From Candidatus Fraserbacteria bacterium (GTDB lineage Bacteria; Bipolaricaulota; Bipolaricaulia; RBG-16-55-9; JAJCYT01), in contig JAJCYT010000028.1 of the NCBI GenBank assembly GCA_029262795.1, positions 124,001 through 188,000 on the forward strand: DNA of 64,000 nt, in the 5' to 3' direction. How positions within the stretch are numbered: position 1 is the first letter of the stretch; each line of letters begins with the position of its first letter. The notes under the pieces were generated by a model, which did no database searches, was not told where the DNA came from, and was given only the letters and a program-made list of their open reading frames with translations. The position numbers and the translations under genes are program-made. Shown piece by piece: positions 1 to 10,204 of the stretch.

Positions 1-3000
1 TTCGATGACCAATTGGGTCACAGTGGCTGGATTGTCCAAGTGGATATCGAAAAAACCTCGAGACTCAAAAGATGCCTGACCTCCAGGATTACCACTGAAT
101 CTGGCAGTGGTTACCGTGGCGATAGCACCTGCAGTTTTTGTCATGGTGATCTGATGTATACCATCCGTGTTGGGTTGCAAGGTAAGCGTGCCTGCACCTG
201 TAAATCGGTTCTCAACAATATTCATTGCGTTGATGCCAGGTTTGTTAAAGAACAAAGTTAAGGTGTCTATGCTGACGCCTGTCAATGAAGGTGTGGCTGT
301 AACCACCACGGCTTCCGGTGCGGCTGGCGTGGTGAAAATGATATTGCTAGAAATGGTCGATCCGCCAGTACTTGTCAGCGTTTCGCTAAACAAGCTTGAA
401 TTTAACGTCACTTGTGTGCCTGCAGCCACATCCGCCGGTGAGCCATTTGCACCCAAAAATTCTACCGTCATTTGAATGGCTGCTGTGCCTGCATCTGCAT
501 CAAAGCTTTGGCTGTTGGATGATAATTTGAGTTGAGTTGCTGGTTGACTCGAAATACCGGATCCACCACTGATGGTGCCACTCACTTTGACATCTTCAAA
601 GCTTGCACCGACTGTATGCAGTGAGGTATCGACAAACATTGGATAAACAGGACTCAAAGCTGAAGTATGGAAGGTGGACCCGTTCCTCTTATAAAGCACA
701 CTGCCACCAGAGATTTCAACCCTCAATACATCCCCACCAGTATAGGTGCCACTGGTAAAGACGTTGGAACCCAACTCACGAATGAACAAACGACCGCCAT
801 CCGCCAAGTAAAGGCCGAAGCGAATGGAGTTTCTGTTTGCATCTGGGTCAGTGTTCGTGAGGCCCAAAATACGATTGGTTTCTGTTTCACCAGAAGCTAC
901 GCTCATTTCGACATAGCCATCACCTGATGTCAATTCTTGTTGAGAGCGTGCATCGGCATTCCACCCATTGCCGCCAGAGTTCTTGGTTAAATCATTGCCA
1001 GAAGATTGTGTGTTGGTCAGACTCGTCCAAACCACATTTTGTTCAGCAGGCCCAATTTGCCCAAAGTCACCACTCAAAGCAGGCGAGGTGGTACTGGAAG
1101 CCGAAGATTGTGCGGTGGAATCCAAGATAGCAGGGGAGCCGCTTGGCGTGGCTGTGGTGCTGTCTATGGCAACTGTTGCCCCACTTGTGTTTGTGACGGT
1201 AATGGTATAGGTATCTGCTGCGGTCCAGGAGCCATTAACAGTGCCCAAGCTGCTACTAAAGTTGAATAGTTGCGTGGGTGTGCCTGCGGGTTGATTAGTG
1301 GCCTTATCAAAAGTGATGGTCAGTGTATCTCCCACAGAATAGATAACATCACCATCATCAGGATCATCAGCCACAAAGGAAGTGATGACCGGTGCGGCCG
1401 GAGGACCAGCAGGTGTGGTGGCAATTTTGACATCCTCAAAACTGGCACCAACCGTGTTTAAGGAAGTATCGACAAACATTGGATAAACAGGACTCAATGC
1501 CGAAGTGTGAACGGTAGACCCGTTCTTCTTGTAAAGTACACTGCCGCCAGAGATTTCAACACGAAGTACATCGCCACCGGTGTAAGTGCCAGTGGTAAAG
1601 ACGTTGGAGCCTAACTCACGAATGAATATACGCCCGCCATCCGCCAAGTAAAGGCCGAAGCGAATGGAGTTTCTATTTGCATCTGGGTCAGTGTTCGTGA
1701 GGCCCAAAATACGATTGGTTTCTGTTTCACCAGAAGCTACGCTCATTTCGACATAGCCATCGCCGGAAGCAATCTCCTGTTGAGAACGTGCATCGGCATT
1801 CCACCCACCGCCACCAGAAGATTTAGTGAGATCGTTACCACTGGATTGGGTGTTGGTCAGGCTGATCCAAATCACATCTTCTTCAGCAGGGCCCGTTTGA
1901 CCAAAGTCACCACTCAAAGCAGGTGAAGTGGCAGTTGACTCAGAAGATTGAGCGGTGGAATCTAAAATATCTGTGGTGCCTGCAGGCGTGGTTGTGGTGG
2001 TAGAAACCGCGACGCCACCTTCACCGGAAGCATCGACAATGGTGACAACAAACGTTTGAGCATCACTCCATTGGCCGGTGTAATCCGTGCCCAGGCTTTG
2101 AGAGAAAGTGAATAAATTATCTACAGCAGCTTTGTTCTGGGTTCCAGCACCGCCGGGTTGGTTGGTGTCTACATCAAACCCAATGGCTAAAGTATCGCCA
2201 TTTCCATAAGCCGTGTCCCCATTGTCAGGATCATCAGCCACAAAGGAAGTGATGACCGGTGCGGCCGGAGGACCGGCAGGCGTGGCACTAAGGCGAACAT
2301 TTTCAAATGTTGAACCTAATGTATGCAAAGAAGTGTCGATAAACATCGGATAGATTGAGCTTAAGCTTGAAATATGAAAAGTTAATCCATTTTTTTTGTA
2401 AATTACACTGCCGCTAGAAATTTCGACACGAAGTATATCCCCACCAGTATAGGTGCCACTGGTAAATACATTGGTACCTAATTCACGAATGAACAAACGA
2501 CCGCCATCAAGTAAATAAAGGCCAAAGCGGATGGAGTCTCGACCTGCGTTGGGGTCTGTATTGCTGAGGCCGAGGATACGGTTGGTCTCTGTTTCACCAG
2601 AAGCCACAGTCATTTCGATGTATCCATCGCCGGAAGCAATCTCCTGTTGAGAGCGAGCATCAGCATTCCACCCATTGCCGCCAGCATTTTTACCCAAATT
2701 GTTATCAGTGGCTTCCGTGTTGGTCAAGCTGATCCAAATGACGCTGGCGCTATTGAAATCACCACTCAGTATGGGAGAGGTGTCTGAGGATGGATCGGAC
2801 AAATCACCATCATCACGAATTTCAAACCCTGCCGAACCTGTGGGGGTAGTAGTTGCAACGCCTACACTGACGGTAGCGCCTGTAATATCTAAGATGGTAA
2901 TGGTGAATTCATCTGCTGTTGTCCATTGGCCTTGATAGTTTGCACCCAAATTTTGCGAGAAGTTAAACAGGTTATCCACTGCAGTTTTATTCTGAATGCC

Positions 3001-4518
3001 TGCACCACCAGGCTGGTTGGTATCGACATCAAAACCAATTGTGAGTGTGTCTCCCACGCTATAGCCGTCATTGCTGGTGTCAGGATCGTTGGCTTTAAAA
3101 CTGACAATGACAGGAGAGCTGGGCGTGAGCTGAGTCAGAGCACTATCAACTTGAATTCGGGGATAAGTGGTACCATTGCGCGAATCCAGAATAGAGGTTC
3201 CAGTATTTTTTAGCGCAGCAAGCAATACTGAAACTGCCGAAGTGTCATCCTGTTCACGCATTACAGCAAAGGCGCCCGCCACATGTGGCGTTGCCATTGA
3301 TGTTCCAAAAAAGAATGCGAAATTATTCCCTGGAACAGAAGACTCAATAGAAGACCCAGGTGCAAGTAAATCTAGAATTGGCGCAGCATTACTAAATGAT
3401 GAAACGATATCTGACTTCGTTACCGATCCCACACTAATGATTGATGAAATGCAGCCGGGACTGTCTATGGTACTTGAACTGCCGTCATTTCCGGAGGCAG
3501 CGATTACAGCAATGTTTGCAGAAACGAGGTTGTCAGCAGAGGGTTTCATGGAATCACCATCACAGGCAACAGCAGAACTGCCACCGCCTATGCTCATGTT
3601 GACCGAGGCAATTGAAAACGTATTTCGTAATGCAAATACGCGGTCTAATCCTTTAATGATGTCACTGGTCCATGCCAGTGCACAAGGTGCTGGTGAGGGT
3701 GAACAATCGTCTGAAGCATTGAATCTTGAAAAAACCTGGATGGCAATAATATCAGCATTTTTTGCCACGCCGGAGAAACTTACCCCATCACCTGCGGCAA
3801 TACCTGCAACATGTGTGCCGTGATCACAGCCATCAATGGACAAAGAACAATTTACGCCAGAACCGCTGGCAGTCGATACTTCTACCGCGCCTGGACAGAC
3901 AGAAGTAGAAATACCTGTATTAGAAGAATAACAAGCTTCTGAAATAACTTTTGTGCCACTATTAAAAAATGTGTGTGATTTGTCCACACCTGTGTCGATG
4001 ATGGCAACAGCCCACCCATTGCCCGTTTTGCCATTGAAGGTACCACTGCCATCTCCACCAATTTGCGGCACACTATCAGAAAGTTCAGGGATGAGAATGG
4101 GGTTTCGATTTACCTGACCTGGCTTGACCAGAGTGTCTGCTTGAATATTCAGTGTTTTTGGGAAAGTGGCCAAACGCTGTAGCCCTTGTTGCGTTACTTC
4201 TAATGCAATAAAAGGGGTGTGTATAATCCGGTCTACGTCCATAGAATCTCCAGGAGCCAAGTGTTTCAGGAGATCGTCTTGTACCCTGGCGATATTAGCT
4301 TTTTGAGCAGCAATGCTTGAGGATGTCATTTTACCCATCGGGCGCAGAGGTACATCCAATTCTACAATGACTCTCACGGAGCCACTCTCCTGAGCTTGTT
4401 CCAATAAAGGAGACAGAGATTCCAGTGTCACATCTGCCAACCCGATGGTTCCCCAATGAATGAGTAATGACAGAACAAACATAATAGATAATCCAGCCCC
4501 GAAATAACTAAACCTCAT
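1..4518 (-). CDS. Secreted subtilisin-like (S8) protease with repeated C-terminal modules, 3' end outside window
   Basis: Reading on the minus strand from ATG at 4518, the frame stays open to base 1, so at least 1,506 codons are present and the C-terminus is missing. An N-terminal hydrophobic signal segment (residues about 5-28) is followed by a prodomain-like stretch (about 45-135). The S8 catalytic domain has Asp175 (IIDTGVD), His233 (DHGTHVAG), oxyanion Asn344 (ASGNDG) and Ser407 (GTSMATPHVAG), so the triad is complete. Beyond about residue 460 a composite unit repeats three times: an Ig-like segment (VxSFxADDPD, TNQPGGAG) plus a lectin-like module with W(N)ADARSQQEI, GYxEM, ETNRILGL and YKKNG motifs. 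An extracellular protease with surface- or glycan-binding repeats is the inferred role. The family assignment is firm; the substrate is unknown. Confidence 0.9.
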   Translation of the reverse strand, partial: MRFSYFGAGLSIMFVLSLLIHWGTIGLADVTLESLSPLLEQAQESGSVRVIVELDVPLRPMGKMTSSSIAAQKANIARVQDDLLKHLAPGDSMDVDRIIHTPFIALEVTQQGLQRLATFPKTLNIQADTLVKPGQVNRNPILIPELSDSVPQIGGDGSGTFNGKTGNGWAVAIIDTGVDKSHTFFNSGTKVISEACYSSNTGISTSVCPGAVEVSTASGSGVNCSLSIDGCDHGTHVAGIAAGDGVSFSGVAKNADIIAIQVFSRFNASDDCSPSPAPCALAWTSDIIKGLDRVFALRNTFSIASVNMSIGGGSSAVACDGDSMKPSADNLVSANIAVIAASGNDGSSSTIDSPGCISSIISVGSVTKSDIVSSFSNAAPILDLLAPGSSIESSVPGNNFAFFFGTSMATPHVAGAFAVMREQDDTSAVSVLLAALKNTGTSILDSRNGTTYPRIQVDSALTQLTPSSPVIVSFKANDPDTSNDGYSVGDTLTIGFDVDTNQPGGAGIQNKTAVDNLFNFSQNLGANYQGQWTTADEFTITILDITGATVSVGVATTTPTGSAGFEIRDDGDLSDPSSDTSPILSGDFNSASVIWISLTNTEATDNNLGKNAGGNGWNADARSQQEIASGDGYIEMTVASGETETNRILGLSNTDPNAGRDSIRFGLYLLDGGRLFIRELGTNVFTSGTYTGGDILRVEISSGSVIYKKNGLTFHISSLSSIYPMFIDTSLHTLGSTFENVRLSATPAGPPAAPVITSFVADDPDNGDTAYGNGDTLAIGFDVDTNQPGGAGTQNKAAVDNLFTFSQSLGTDYTGQWSDAQTFVVTIVDASGEGGVAVSTTTTTPAGTTDILDSTAQSSESTATSPALSGDFGQTGPAEEDVIWISLTNTQSSGNDLTKSSGGGGWNADARSQQEIASGDGYVEMSVASGETETNRILGLTNTDPDANRNSIRFGLYLADGGRIFIRELGSNVFTTGTYTGGDVLRVEISGGSVLYKKNGSTVHTSALSPVYPMFVDTSLNTVGASFEDVKIATTPAGPPAAPVITSFVADDPDDGDVIYSVGDTLTITFDKATNQPAGTPTQLFNFSSSLGTVNGSWTAADTYTITVTNTSGATVAIDSTTATPSGSPAILDSTAQSSASSTTSPALSGDFGQIGPAEQNVVWTSLTNTQSSGNDLTKNSGGNGWNADARSQQELTSGDGYVEMSVASGETETNRILGLTNTDPDANRNSIRFGLYLADGGRLFIRELGSNVFTSGTYTGGDVLRVEISGGSVLYKRNGSTFHTSALSPVYPMFVDTSLHTVGASFEDVKVSGTISGGSGISSQPATQLKLSSNSQSFDADAGTAAIQMTVEFLGANGSPADVAAGTQVTLNSSLFSETLTSTGGSTISSNIIFTTPAAPEAVVVTATPSLTGVSIDTLTLFFNKPGINAMNIVENRFTGAGTLTLQPNTDGIHQITMTKTAGAIATVTTARFSGNPGGQASFESRGFFDIHLDNPATVTQLVIE
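565..1042 (-). repeat. Lectin-like module, copy 3 of the truncated S8 protease
   Basis: Encodes a module of about 155 residues starting near VVWTSLTNT and ending near FEDVKVSG. It is nearly identical over long stretches to the copy about 840 bases upstream in the gene (for example 796-917 against 1636-1757, with one difference seen). Motifs: GWNADARSQQE, GYVEM, TNRILGL, RLFIREL, YPMFVDTSLHT. The fold is probably a concanavalin/LamG-like beta sandwich, which is inference. Confidence 0.75.
1420..1881 (-). repeat. Lectin-like module, copy 2 of the truncated S8 protease
   Basis: Second copy of the same module, starting near VIWISLTNT and ending near FEDVKIATTPAGPP. It is separated from copies 1 and 3 by an Ig-like segment of about 125 residues, so the composite unit is about 280-290 residues. 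Confidence 0.75.
2282..2746 (-). repeat. Lectin-like module, copy 1 of the truncated S8 protease
   Basis: First copy, more diverged from copies 2 and 3 at DNA level but with the same motifs (GWNADARSQQEI, GYIEM, TNRILGL, YKKNG, YPMFIDTSLHT). Confidence 0.75.
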
Positions 4519-4794
4519 TAAACTTCCTGCCTTCCTTAAGTCACGTGCAAGAGAGTAAAATTTTAAAATACCTAGCTTAAGATGGCCGCAGCTATGTGTA
4601 AGCAAAGATGATCACATAGATAAAACTTTTTAATACATCATGGCACAAAAAACACTCAAAGTCAATTGAGCTGTTTTATGTAGTTTAGAAAACCAATGTG
4701 ACGTTGGTTTCAAATCAAGCGTTTAGTTTGGAAATCACAATAAGGCCTATTGTGAAGCCTGGAGGTTTAAAAAAGATTTAATCTTTGTGTGTTT
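4519..4794. other. Intergenic region between the two large protease genes
   Basis: AT-rich stretch upstream of the 4518 start with no convincing ORF. It must contain the promoter of the left-hand protease, but no clear -35/-10 pair stands out. Confidence 0.4.
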
Positions 4795-4829
4795 AACCTG
4801 GAAGGATGATTGTATCATCCTTCCAGGTT
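4795..4829 (-). terminator. Perfect 16-bp hairpin after the 1,783-aa protease gene
   Basis: Arms at 4795-4810 and 4814-4829 (AACCTGGAAGGATGAT and its exact complement) with a 3-nt loop, 14 bases downstream of the protease stop codon. The run of T is weak on the gene's strand, so it may terminate or mainly protect the 3' end. Confidence 0.65.
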
Positions 4830-4843
4830 TTGTTTGATCTGAA

Positions 4844-7800
4844 TTATTCGACTCTAGTACAAGATTGGAAACTGCCATTTCGGAAGATTGTTGAACAAAC
4901 ATACAAGGTATTTCCCTTAAACGGGAAGGCTGCAATATCAGCCTGAGGTCGGGCGACCAAAGTGAATGGGTTGCGACCTACAGAGAAACGCTGATTATCT
5001 TTTACAATGAAAACACCAGCGCCAGCAAGCGTTGTGCTGATTTGTAAAGCACTTGGTGGACCATTTTGATCAAAGAAGAAGTCAATGCGTCCATCAGAAC
5101 CTACTGTGCCAGAGATAGTTACGTTGCTGCCGCTTGGAATTTGCACATTTCCTGTCGCAGCCCCTTGCACCTGTTGTGTTGGATTTGACAATAAGGTGCT
5201 GGTTTCAAGTTCAATTCTGAAAGATCGTGGCGTGCTCCAAGAAGTTGCTCCCTGAACCACGATGTGAAGCTTGGTGGACTCACCCAAAATATAAACTCCT
5301 GGCAAACCTAACGGAATTGGATTGTCCGCCGGAGTTGGGTTTGGGGTAGGTGATGGTGAAGCAATAGTAATACTACCACTGATCTTTGCATTGGTAATGG
5401 TAGCCCCGGTGGTATGCAGTGAAGCATCCACAAACAACGGATAGCTGCTGTTGTTAATTACACTTGTAGATGAGAAGAAGGTATTACCATTCTTCTTGTA
5501 AAGAATATTGTTGCCAGCAATTTCGACGCGAAGCACATCACCACTGGTGTATGTGCCGGAGGTGAAACGGTTGGTGCCAGATTCTCGAACCCACAAACGT
5601 CCGTTGTCCAAAAGATAGATACCGAACCGGATCGAGTCTCGACCAGAATCAGGGTTGGCGTTACTCAAACCAAAGATTCGATTTGTTTGTGTTTCGCCAT
5701 TGTTGACGGTCATTTCAGCATAACCGTTGCCGGAAACAATCTGTTGGGCCGAGACTGCCCCTGCGTTCCAACCAAAACCACCTGTCTTACTCAAGCTGTT
5801 GCCTGAGACAGAAACGCTCACTGGGCTCACCCAAGTGATGTTTCTGGCATTTGGATTAGGTGGAGCGGGTGGTGCAGGTGCTGCCAAATTGCCTCTAATT
5901 CTTGCATTGGAGAGTGTGGCTCCCGTTGTGAAAATGGAGGCATCTGCCCACATAGGATAACTACTCCCATTGATAACACCTGTTGCGACAAAGAAAATCA
6001 CACCATTTTTCTTGTAAAGAATGTTGGTGCCTGAAATTTCAACTCTGACCACATCGCCACTGGTGTAAGTGCCAGATGTGAATTTGTTGACACCAGATTC
6101 ACGAATCCACAAGCGGCCACTGTCCAAAAGATAGATGCCGTACTGGATTGAGTCTCGGCCAGAATCAGGGTTGGTATTACTCAAGCCGAAGATTCGGTTC
6201 GTTTGTGTTTCATTGTTACTGATAGTGGTTTCAACATAACCATCCCCAGACACGATTTGTCTTGAAGAAACAGCACCGGCATTCCAACCAGAGTTGCCTG
6301 TTTTGCTCAAACTATTGCCAGATACAGATACACCCACTGGATTGGTCCAAACGACGTTGACTGCATTGGGATCTGGTGGTGGCGGTGGTGCGGGAGCATT
6401 GAGTATCTGAATATTTTGGCTGGTGGAACCAGTTAAACCGCCGTTGTCAATCACGGTTAACGTTACTCTGAAGGTGCCTGCCACATTAAATTGTGTGCTC
6501 ACATTGAAGCCCACAGCATCAATATTGCCATCCGTATTAAAGTCCCAACGGAAGTCCACCACAGAACCATCAGGGTCGTTTGAACCTGTGGCACTGAATT
6601 GAACAGTTTGTCCAACTTGTGGTGAGTTCTGTGGCAAAGTGAATACTGCCCGAGGAGGCTGGTTTGGCGGAGGCAAATTGGTCACTTGGATATTTTGACT
6701 GGTAGAGTCTGTCAAACCATCGTTGTCAATCACAGTCAACGTGACTCTAAATGTGCCAGCGACATTGAACTGTGTGGTGACGTTAAAACCCACGGCGTCA
6801 ATGATTCCGTCTGTATTGAAATCCCAGCGGAAATCCACCACAGAACCATCTGGGTCATTTGAACCCGTGGCGCTGAATTGAACAGTTTGCCCAACCTGTG
6901 GTGAGCTTGGCGTTGCATTAAAAACAGCTTCTGGTGGTTGAGTTTGTTGACCCACATTGACTGTCTGGGTTACAGAAGTAGACATGCCTTGGTTATCAAT
7001 GACAGTGAGTTTGGCTGAGTAAGCTCTGATACTGCTGAATCGGGCAGTCACACGTAAGCCAGTCACATCAGTGGTGCCGTCACCGTTAAGATCCCAACGA
7101 TATTCAGAGATCGTACCATCAGGGTCAAAGGAGCCGGAGGCATCGAAGGTGACAATCTGATTTACAAGCGGCGCTGTCGGGTTGAATGTGAAATTAGCAA
7201 CTGGTGGTTGATTTACAGGCACTGATCTCACTTGGATATTCTGAGCAGTAGAGGTTGTAGCGCCCAAATTATCGGTGACTGTCAAGCGCACGGTAAATGT
7301 TCCTGCGTTAAAGAAGCTTCGATTTACACGCTGACCTTGGGCATCTGTGCTACCATTGCCATCAAAGTCCCAATTGTACTGGGTGATCGTGCCGTCAGGG
7401 TCGAATGATCCGGAAGCATCAAAGCTTACTTGTTGACCTGCCTGAGGGTTTGTTGGCGTGAATGTGAATGCAGGAGAAGGTCTTAAATTGCTGGGTGGTG
7501 GAGCGGATGGACCAACTTGATAAGTGGTCAACGCTGTACTCCAACCGTTTGCCCCCAACTGATTTCTCACACGATTTTGTAATTCACTTTCAAATGTATT
7601 GGCATTGATGAACTGGCTACTTTGCAAACCGTCCACACCTGGATTGATGGGAGTCAAGCTCAACAACAAGTGCAAACTTTCTGTACCCGTCGGCCCAGTG
7701 ACAGTGAAGCGATAGTTACCATCTGGCAATACAAAGTTGCCTGCATTCAACAAGTTGTTTGGGGAGAATGCATTGGGAAACGCCTGCGCCACACGGCCTG

Positions 7801-10195
7801 AGGCATCCACATTGTAAACATAGGCGTAAGCGCGTGCATCGGTTGAGTAATTGATAATTAAGGAATCACCAAGGTTGTACTGAGCTTTGTCTGTATTGAT
7901 GTTTCCTTGCGGCGAATTGCTAGGTGGTGGCGGTGTGGTGCCTTGCACCGTTACCGCACGCGTGTTGTTATTTTCATTCGATTCGGTCACTTGATTCAAC
8001 GAATCAGCCACAACAGTGAAACTTTGGCCGTTGCTAGACAAGGTGCTGGTTAAGGTCAATTGAACGCCTGCACCTGCACCCAAGCCGCCAAAGCTGCGGC
8101 TGGTATTGGTGTTTTGCAACGTTACACGGAAGGGACCTGCGGCAGCATTGCCTTGGTTGCGAACCGTCACATTCAACTGAACGCTGTTGCCGATATTTGG
8201 ATTCTGAGGCGAGAACGTCAATGTTTCCACCACCAAATCTGGGAAGTTGGCGGGCGGTGGAGGTGGCGTTTGACCTGTGATTTGGAACTGAGCCGTGTTG
8301 TTGTTTTCATTCGACTCTGTCACTTGGTTCGTAGAATCCACTGTGACTGTCACGTTTTCCTGAGCATTGTTCAATGTTCTCGAAAAATTCACCACTGTAG
8401 AGGCGCCAGCAGCAAGGTTAGGAATGTTCTGCTGCGTCGAGCCTGTGCCATCCTGCAAGCGCACCACAAACGGACCAGCAGCAGCATTACCGCTGTTTCG
8501 AATGGTGATCGTGTGCTGAATGAGGTCACCGACATTAGGCGTTCTTGGCGTGAAATCAGTGTTGAGAATGGTTAAGTCAGGTCGTTGGGTGGGTGGGGCA
8601 GTCAACGACACTCTGCCGGATCCAGTGGTCGTTGGTGAGCCTACAGCATTGGCGCTCGATCGTAACTGAGAGCCGAGCTGTGGGCCACTCAAATTAGGAT
8701 TTTGTGACAACAGCAATGCAGCTGCACCTGCTACATGCGGGGCGGCTGCAGAAGTGCCTTCAAACGCACCTTGTGTGGTGGTGGTCACATTGTCTGGTCC
8801 AGTGATATCTGGTTTAGGGCGACCATCGTTAGTAGGGCCTTGGGAACTGTAAGGTGCGACTGGTCCATTGCTCCAATCTTCATGACGAATCGCAGCCACG
8901 CTGAGCACACCATTCATGTCTGCTGGTGTAACGAGGCTGCTGGAGGCGACGGTGTGTTCGATGTCGTGAAACAAACTGAACAAAGTCAAATCTTTTGGAG
9001 AAGGCGCATTAAACGCCTGAATCTGCACCCGGTACGTGCCTGTAGAAGGCACAAAATAAGTTAAAGACTCCGTGGGTTCCTGAGAACCATTTTGAGTTTT
9101 GTCAGATATGGCGACCTGAGTGCCTTGAGAATTAAACAACACCAAGTCGTAATCCTGGCCCGTAAGAGGCCAGTCTCTCCAGGTCAAAAACAACTGGATG
9201 GTGTTGCCCGCACTGGCTTGAATATCAATGGATTCATCGTTGCTGCTGAATTCATTCCAGGTATTGCTGTTGTTGTCTCTGAAAAGTCCTTTGAAGTGAC
9301 GCTGTGCATAGTTACCAGCAGAATTGACCCAAAGGGTACCAGCCGAAATTGCTGGCTGAATGATATCGGTAATAGAACCAGTACCATCGTAATAACTGGT
9401 ATTGAACCAACCAACAGAGTGGTTGACGATCTGGATACCTTCGGCGATGACTTCATTAATGGCATTTTCCAAATCGACTTCATCTGAAATTTTCATCAAA
9501 TAAAGCTGAGCGTTCGGTGCCACATCGTGAACAATTTCAGCCACAGACGTGCCATGGTTAGTGCCGAACTGCAAGCCTGTGCCACTAAAATCCCGTGTGA
9601 TCACGTTGCCTGGCAATTCGCCGCGAGACTGCGCGGTGGACAAACCAGAAAATCCCAAATCGATGATGGCAATTTTGGTCCCCTGACCTAAATTGCCTGC
9701 ATTTTGAAGGGCTTCTGCGCCAATGAGGCTTACACCTTCAGAAATGGCCAACGTTTGTGGTACCAAAGGCGGGCGGATATAGGCAATGTCAGGGATGAGT
9801 TGGGTCAACAATTCCAATAAAGGCAACATGCTGGTCTGTACCCGGAGACGCAAAAAGGTTTCAGACTGTGAAGTGATTACATTGGATCCAAATACTTCGG
9901 CAACAGTGCCTGTGATCGCCGCTTCTTGTCTGGCAGAAGCCAAGCGGCGACTCCTGAAGACCAAAGTGACGGTTACAGAGTTGCCATCAAACGGCACGCC
10001 CAAAGCACGTGCAGTCTGAATGGAGGAATTGCTGCGACTGTTGATGCTGTCAATAATTTTGATGATAGAACTGTCAATACGGTCTTTTCCGGTTTCTTTG
10101 GTACGATTTTCTATGCCCGTGTCTGACTGTGCGACACCGGTGATGTAAGCGGCAACTGCGAATAAAAACAAGAGCGTCAAGATTTTCTTTAACAT
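4844..10195 (-). CDS. Secreted S8 protease with CARDB, PKD and lectin-like domains
   Basis: A 1,783-residue secreted protease. The start is taken as ATG at 10195, preceded by TAAGGAG whose TAA is the stop of the upstream gene; a GTG two codons earlier is the alternative. Signal peptide about 1-23 ends in GVA-Q. The prodomain-like segment ends in IRPPLVPQ (about 140-147). Catalytic residues are Asp179 (IIDLGFSG), His214 (NHGTSVAE), Asn295 (SAGN) and Ser482 (GTSAAAPHVAG). Then come two CARDB domains (about 540-640 and 650-745), a DUF4384-like segment (about 760-880), four PKD domains (about 905-1275, the last two nearly identical), two lectin-like modules (about 1278-1435 and 1450-1608) and a C-terminal domain of unknown type ending in CxxxxRxGSFQSC. 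Probably translationally coupled to the prodomain-like gene upstream. Confidence 0.92.
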   Translation of the reverse strand: MLKKILTLLFLFAVAAYITGVAQSDTGIENRTKETGKDRIDSSIIKIIDSINSRSNSSIQTARALGVPFDGNSVTVTLVFRSRRLASARQEAAITGTVAEVFGSNVITSQSETFLRLRVQTSMLPLLELLTQLIPDIAYIRPPLVPQTLAISEGVSLIGAEALQNAGNLGQGTKIAIIDLGFSGLSTAQSRGELPGNVITRDFSGTGLQFGTNHGTSVAEIVHDVAPNAQLYLMKISDEVDLENAINEVIAEGIQIVNHSVGWFNTSYYDGTGSITDIIQPAISAGTLWVNSAGNYAQRHFKGLFRDNNSNTWNEFSSNDESIDIQASAGNTIQLFLTWRDWPLTGQDYDLVLFNSQGTQVAISDKTQNGSQEPTESLTYFVPSTGTYRVQIQAFNAPSPKDLTLFSLFHDIEHTVASSSLVTPADMNGVLSVAAIRHEDWSNGPVAPYSSQGPTNDGRPKPDITGPDNVTTTTQGAFEGTSAAAPHVAGAAALLLSQNPNLSGPQLGSQLRSSANAVGSPTTTGSGRVSLTAPPTQRPDLTILNTDFTPRTPNVGDLIQHTITIRNSGNAAAGPFVVRLQDGTGSTQQNIPNLAAGASTVVNFSRTLNNAQENVTVTVDSTNQVTESNENNNTAQFQITGQTPPPPPANFPDLVVETLTFSPQNPNIGNSVQLNVTVRNQGNAAAGPFRVTLQNTNTSRSFGGLGAGAGVQLTLTSTLSSNGQSFTVVADSLNQVTESNENNNTRAVTVQGTTPPPPSNSPQGNINTDKAQYNLGDSLIINYSTDARAYAYVYNVDASGRVAQAFPNAFSPNNLLNAGNFVLPDGNYRFTVTGPTGTESLHLLLSLTPINPGVDGLQSSQFINANTFESELQNRVRNQLGANGWSTALTTYQVGPSAPPPSNLRPSPAFTFTPTNPQAGQQVSFDASGSFDPDGTITQYNWDFDGNGSTDAQGQRVNRSFFNAGTFTVRLTVTDNLGATTSTAQNIQVRSVPVNQPPVANFTFNPTAPLVNQIVTFDASGSFDPDGTISEYRWDLNGDGTTDVTGLRVTARFSSIRAYSAKLTVIDNQGMSTSVTQTVNVGQQTQPPEAVFNATPSSPQVGQTVQFSATGSNDPDGSVVDFRWDFNTDGIIDAVGFNVTTQFNVAGTFRVTLTVIDNDGLTDSTSQNIQVTNLPPPNQPPRAVFTLPQNSPQVGQTVQFSATGSNDPDGSVVDFRWDFNTDGNIDAVGFNVSTQFNVAGTFRVTLTVIDNGGLTGSTSQNIQILNAPAPPPPPDPNAVNVVWTNPVGVSVSGNSLSKTGNSGWNAGAVSSRQIVSGDGYVETTISNNETQTNRIFGLSNTNPDSGRDSIQYGIYLLDSGRLWIRESGVNKFTSGTYTSGDVVRVEISGTNILYKKNGVIFFVATGVINGSSYPMWADASIFTTGATLSNARIRGNLAAPAPPAPPNPNARNITWVSPVSVSVSGNSLSKTGGFGWNAGAVSAQQIVSGNGYAEMTVNNGETQTNRIFGLSNANPDSGRDSIRFGIYLLDNGRLWVRESGTNRFTSGTYTSGDVLRVEIAGNNILYKKNGNTFFSSTSVINNSSYPLFVDASLHTTGATITNAKISGSITIASPSPTPNPTPADNPIPLGLPGVYILGESTKLHIVVQGATSWSTPRSFRIELETSTLLSNPTQQVQGAATGNVQIPSGSNVTISGTVGSDGRIDFFFDQNGPPSALQISTTLAGAGVFIVKDNQRFSVGRNPFTLVARPQADIAAFPFKGNTLYVCSTIFRNGSFQSCTRVE
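5370..5845 (-). repeat. Lectin-like module, second copy in the CARDB/PKD protease
   Basis: Same module family as in the neighbouring protease: FGWNAGAVSAQQIVSG, TNRIFGLSN, RLWVRESG, YKKNG and YPLFVDASLHT are visible. Confidence 0.75.
5890..6360 (-). repeat. Lectin-like module, first copy in the CARDB/PKD protease
   Basis: Tandem with the copy at 5370-5845. Motifs SGWNAGAVSSRQIVSG, TNRIFGLSN, RLWIRESG, YKKNG. Confidence 0.75.
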
Positions 10196-10204
10196 GTCCA
10201 CTCC

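Noticed and set aside
565-2746. Tandem repeats at the left end as a CRISPR-like or satellite array
   Set aside because: The period is about 840 bases and in frame with a protease gene; the repeats are protein domains.
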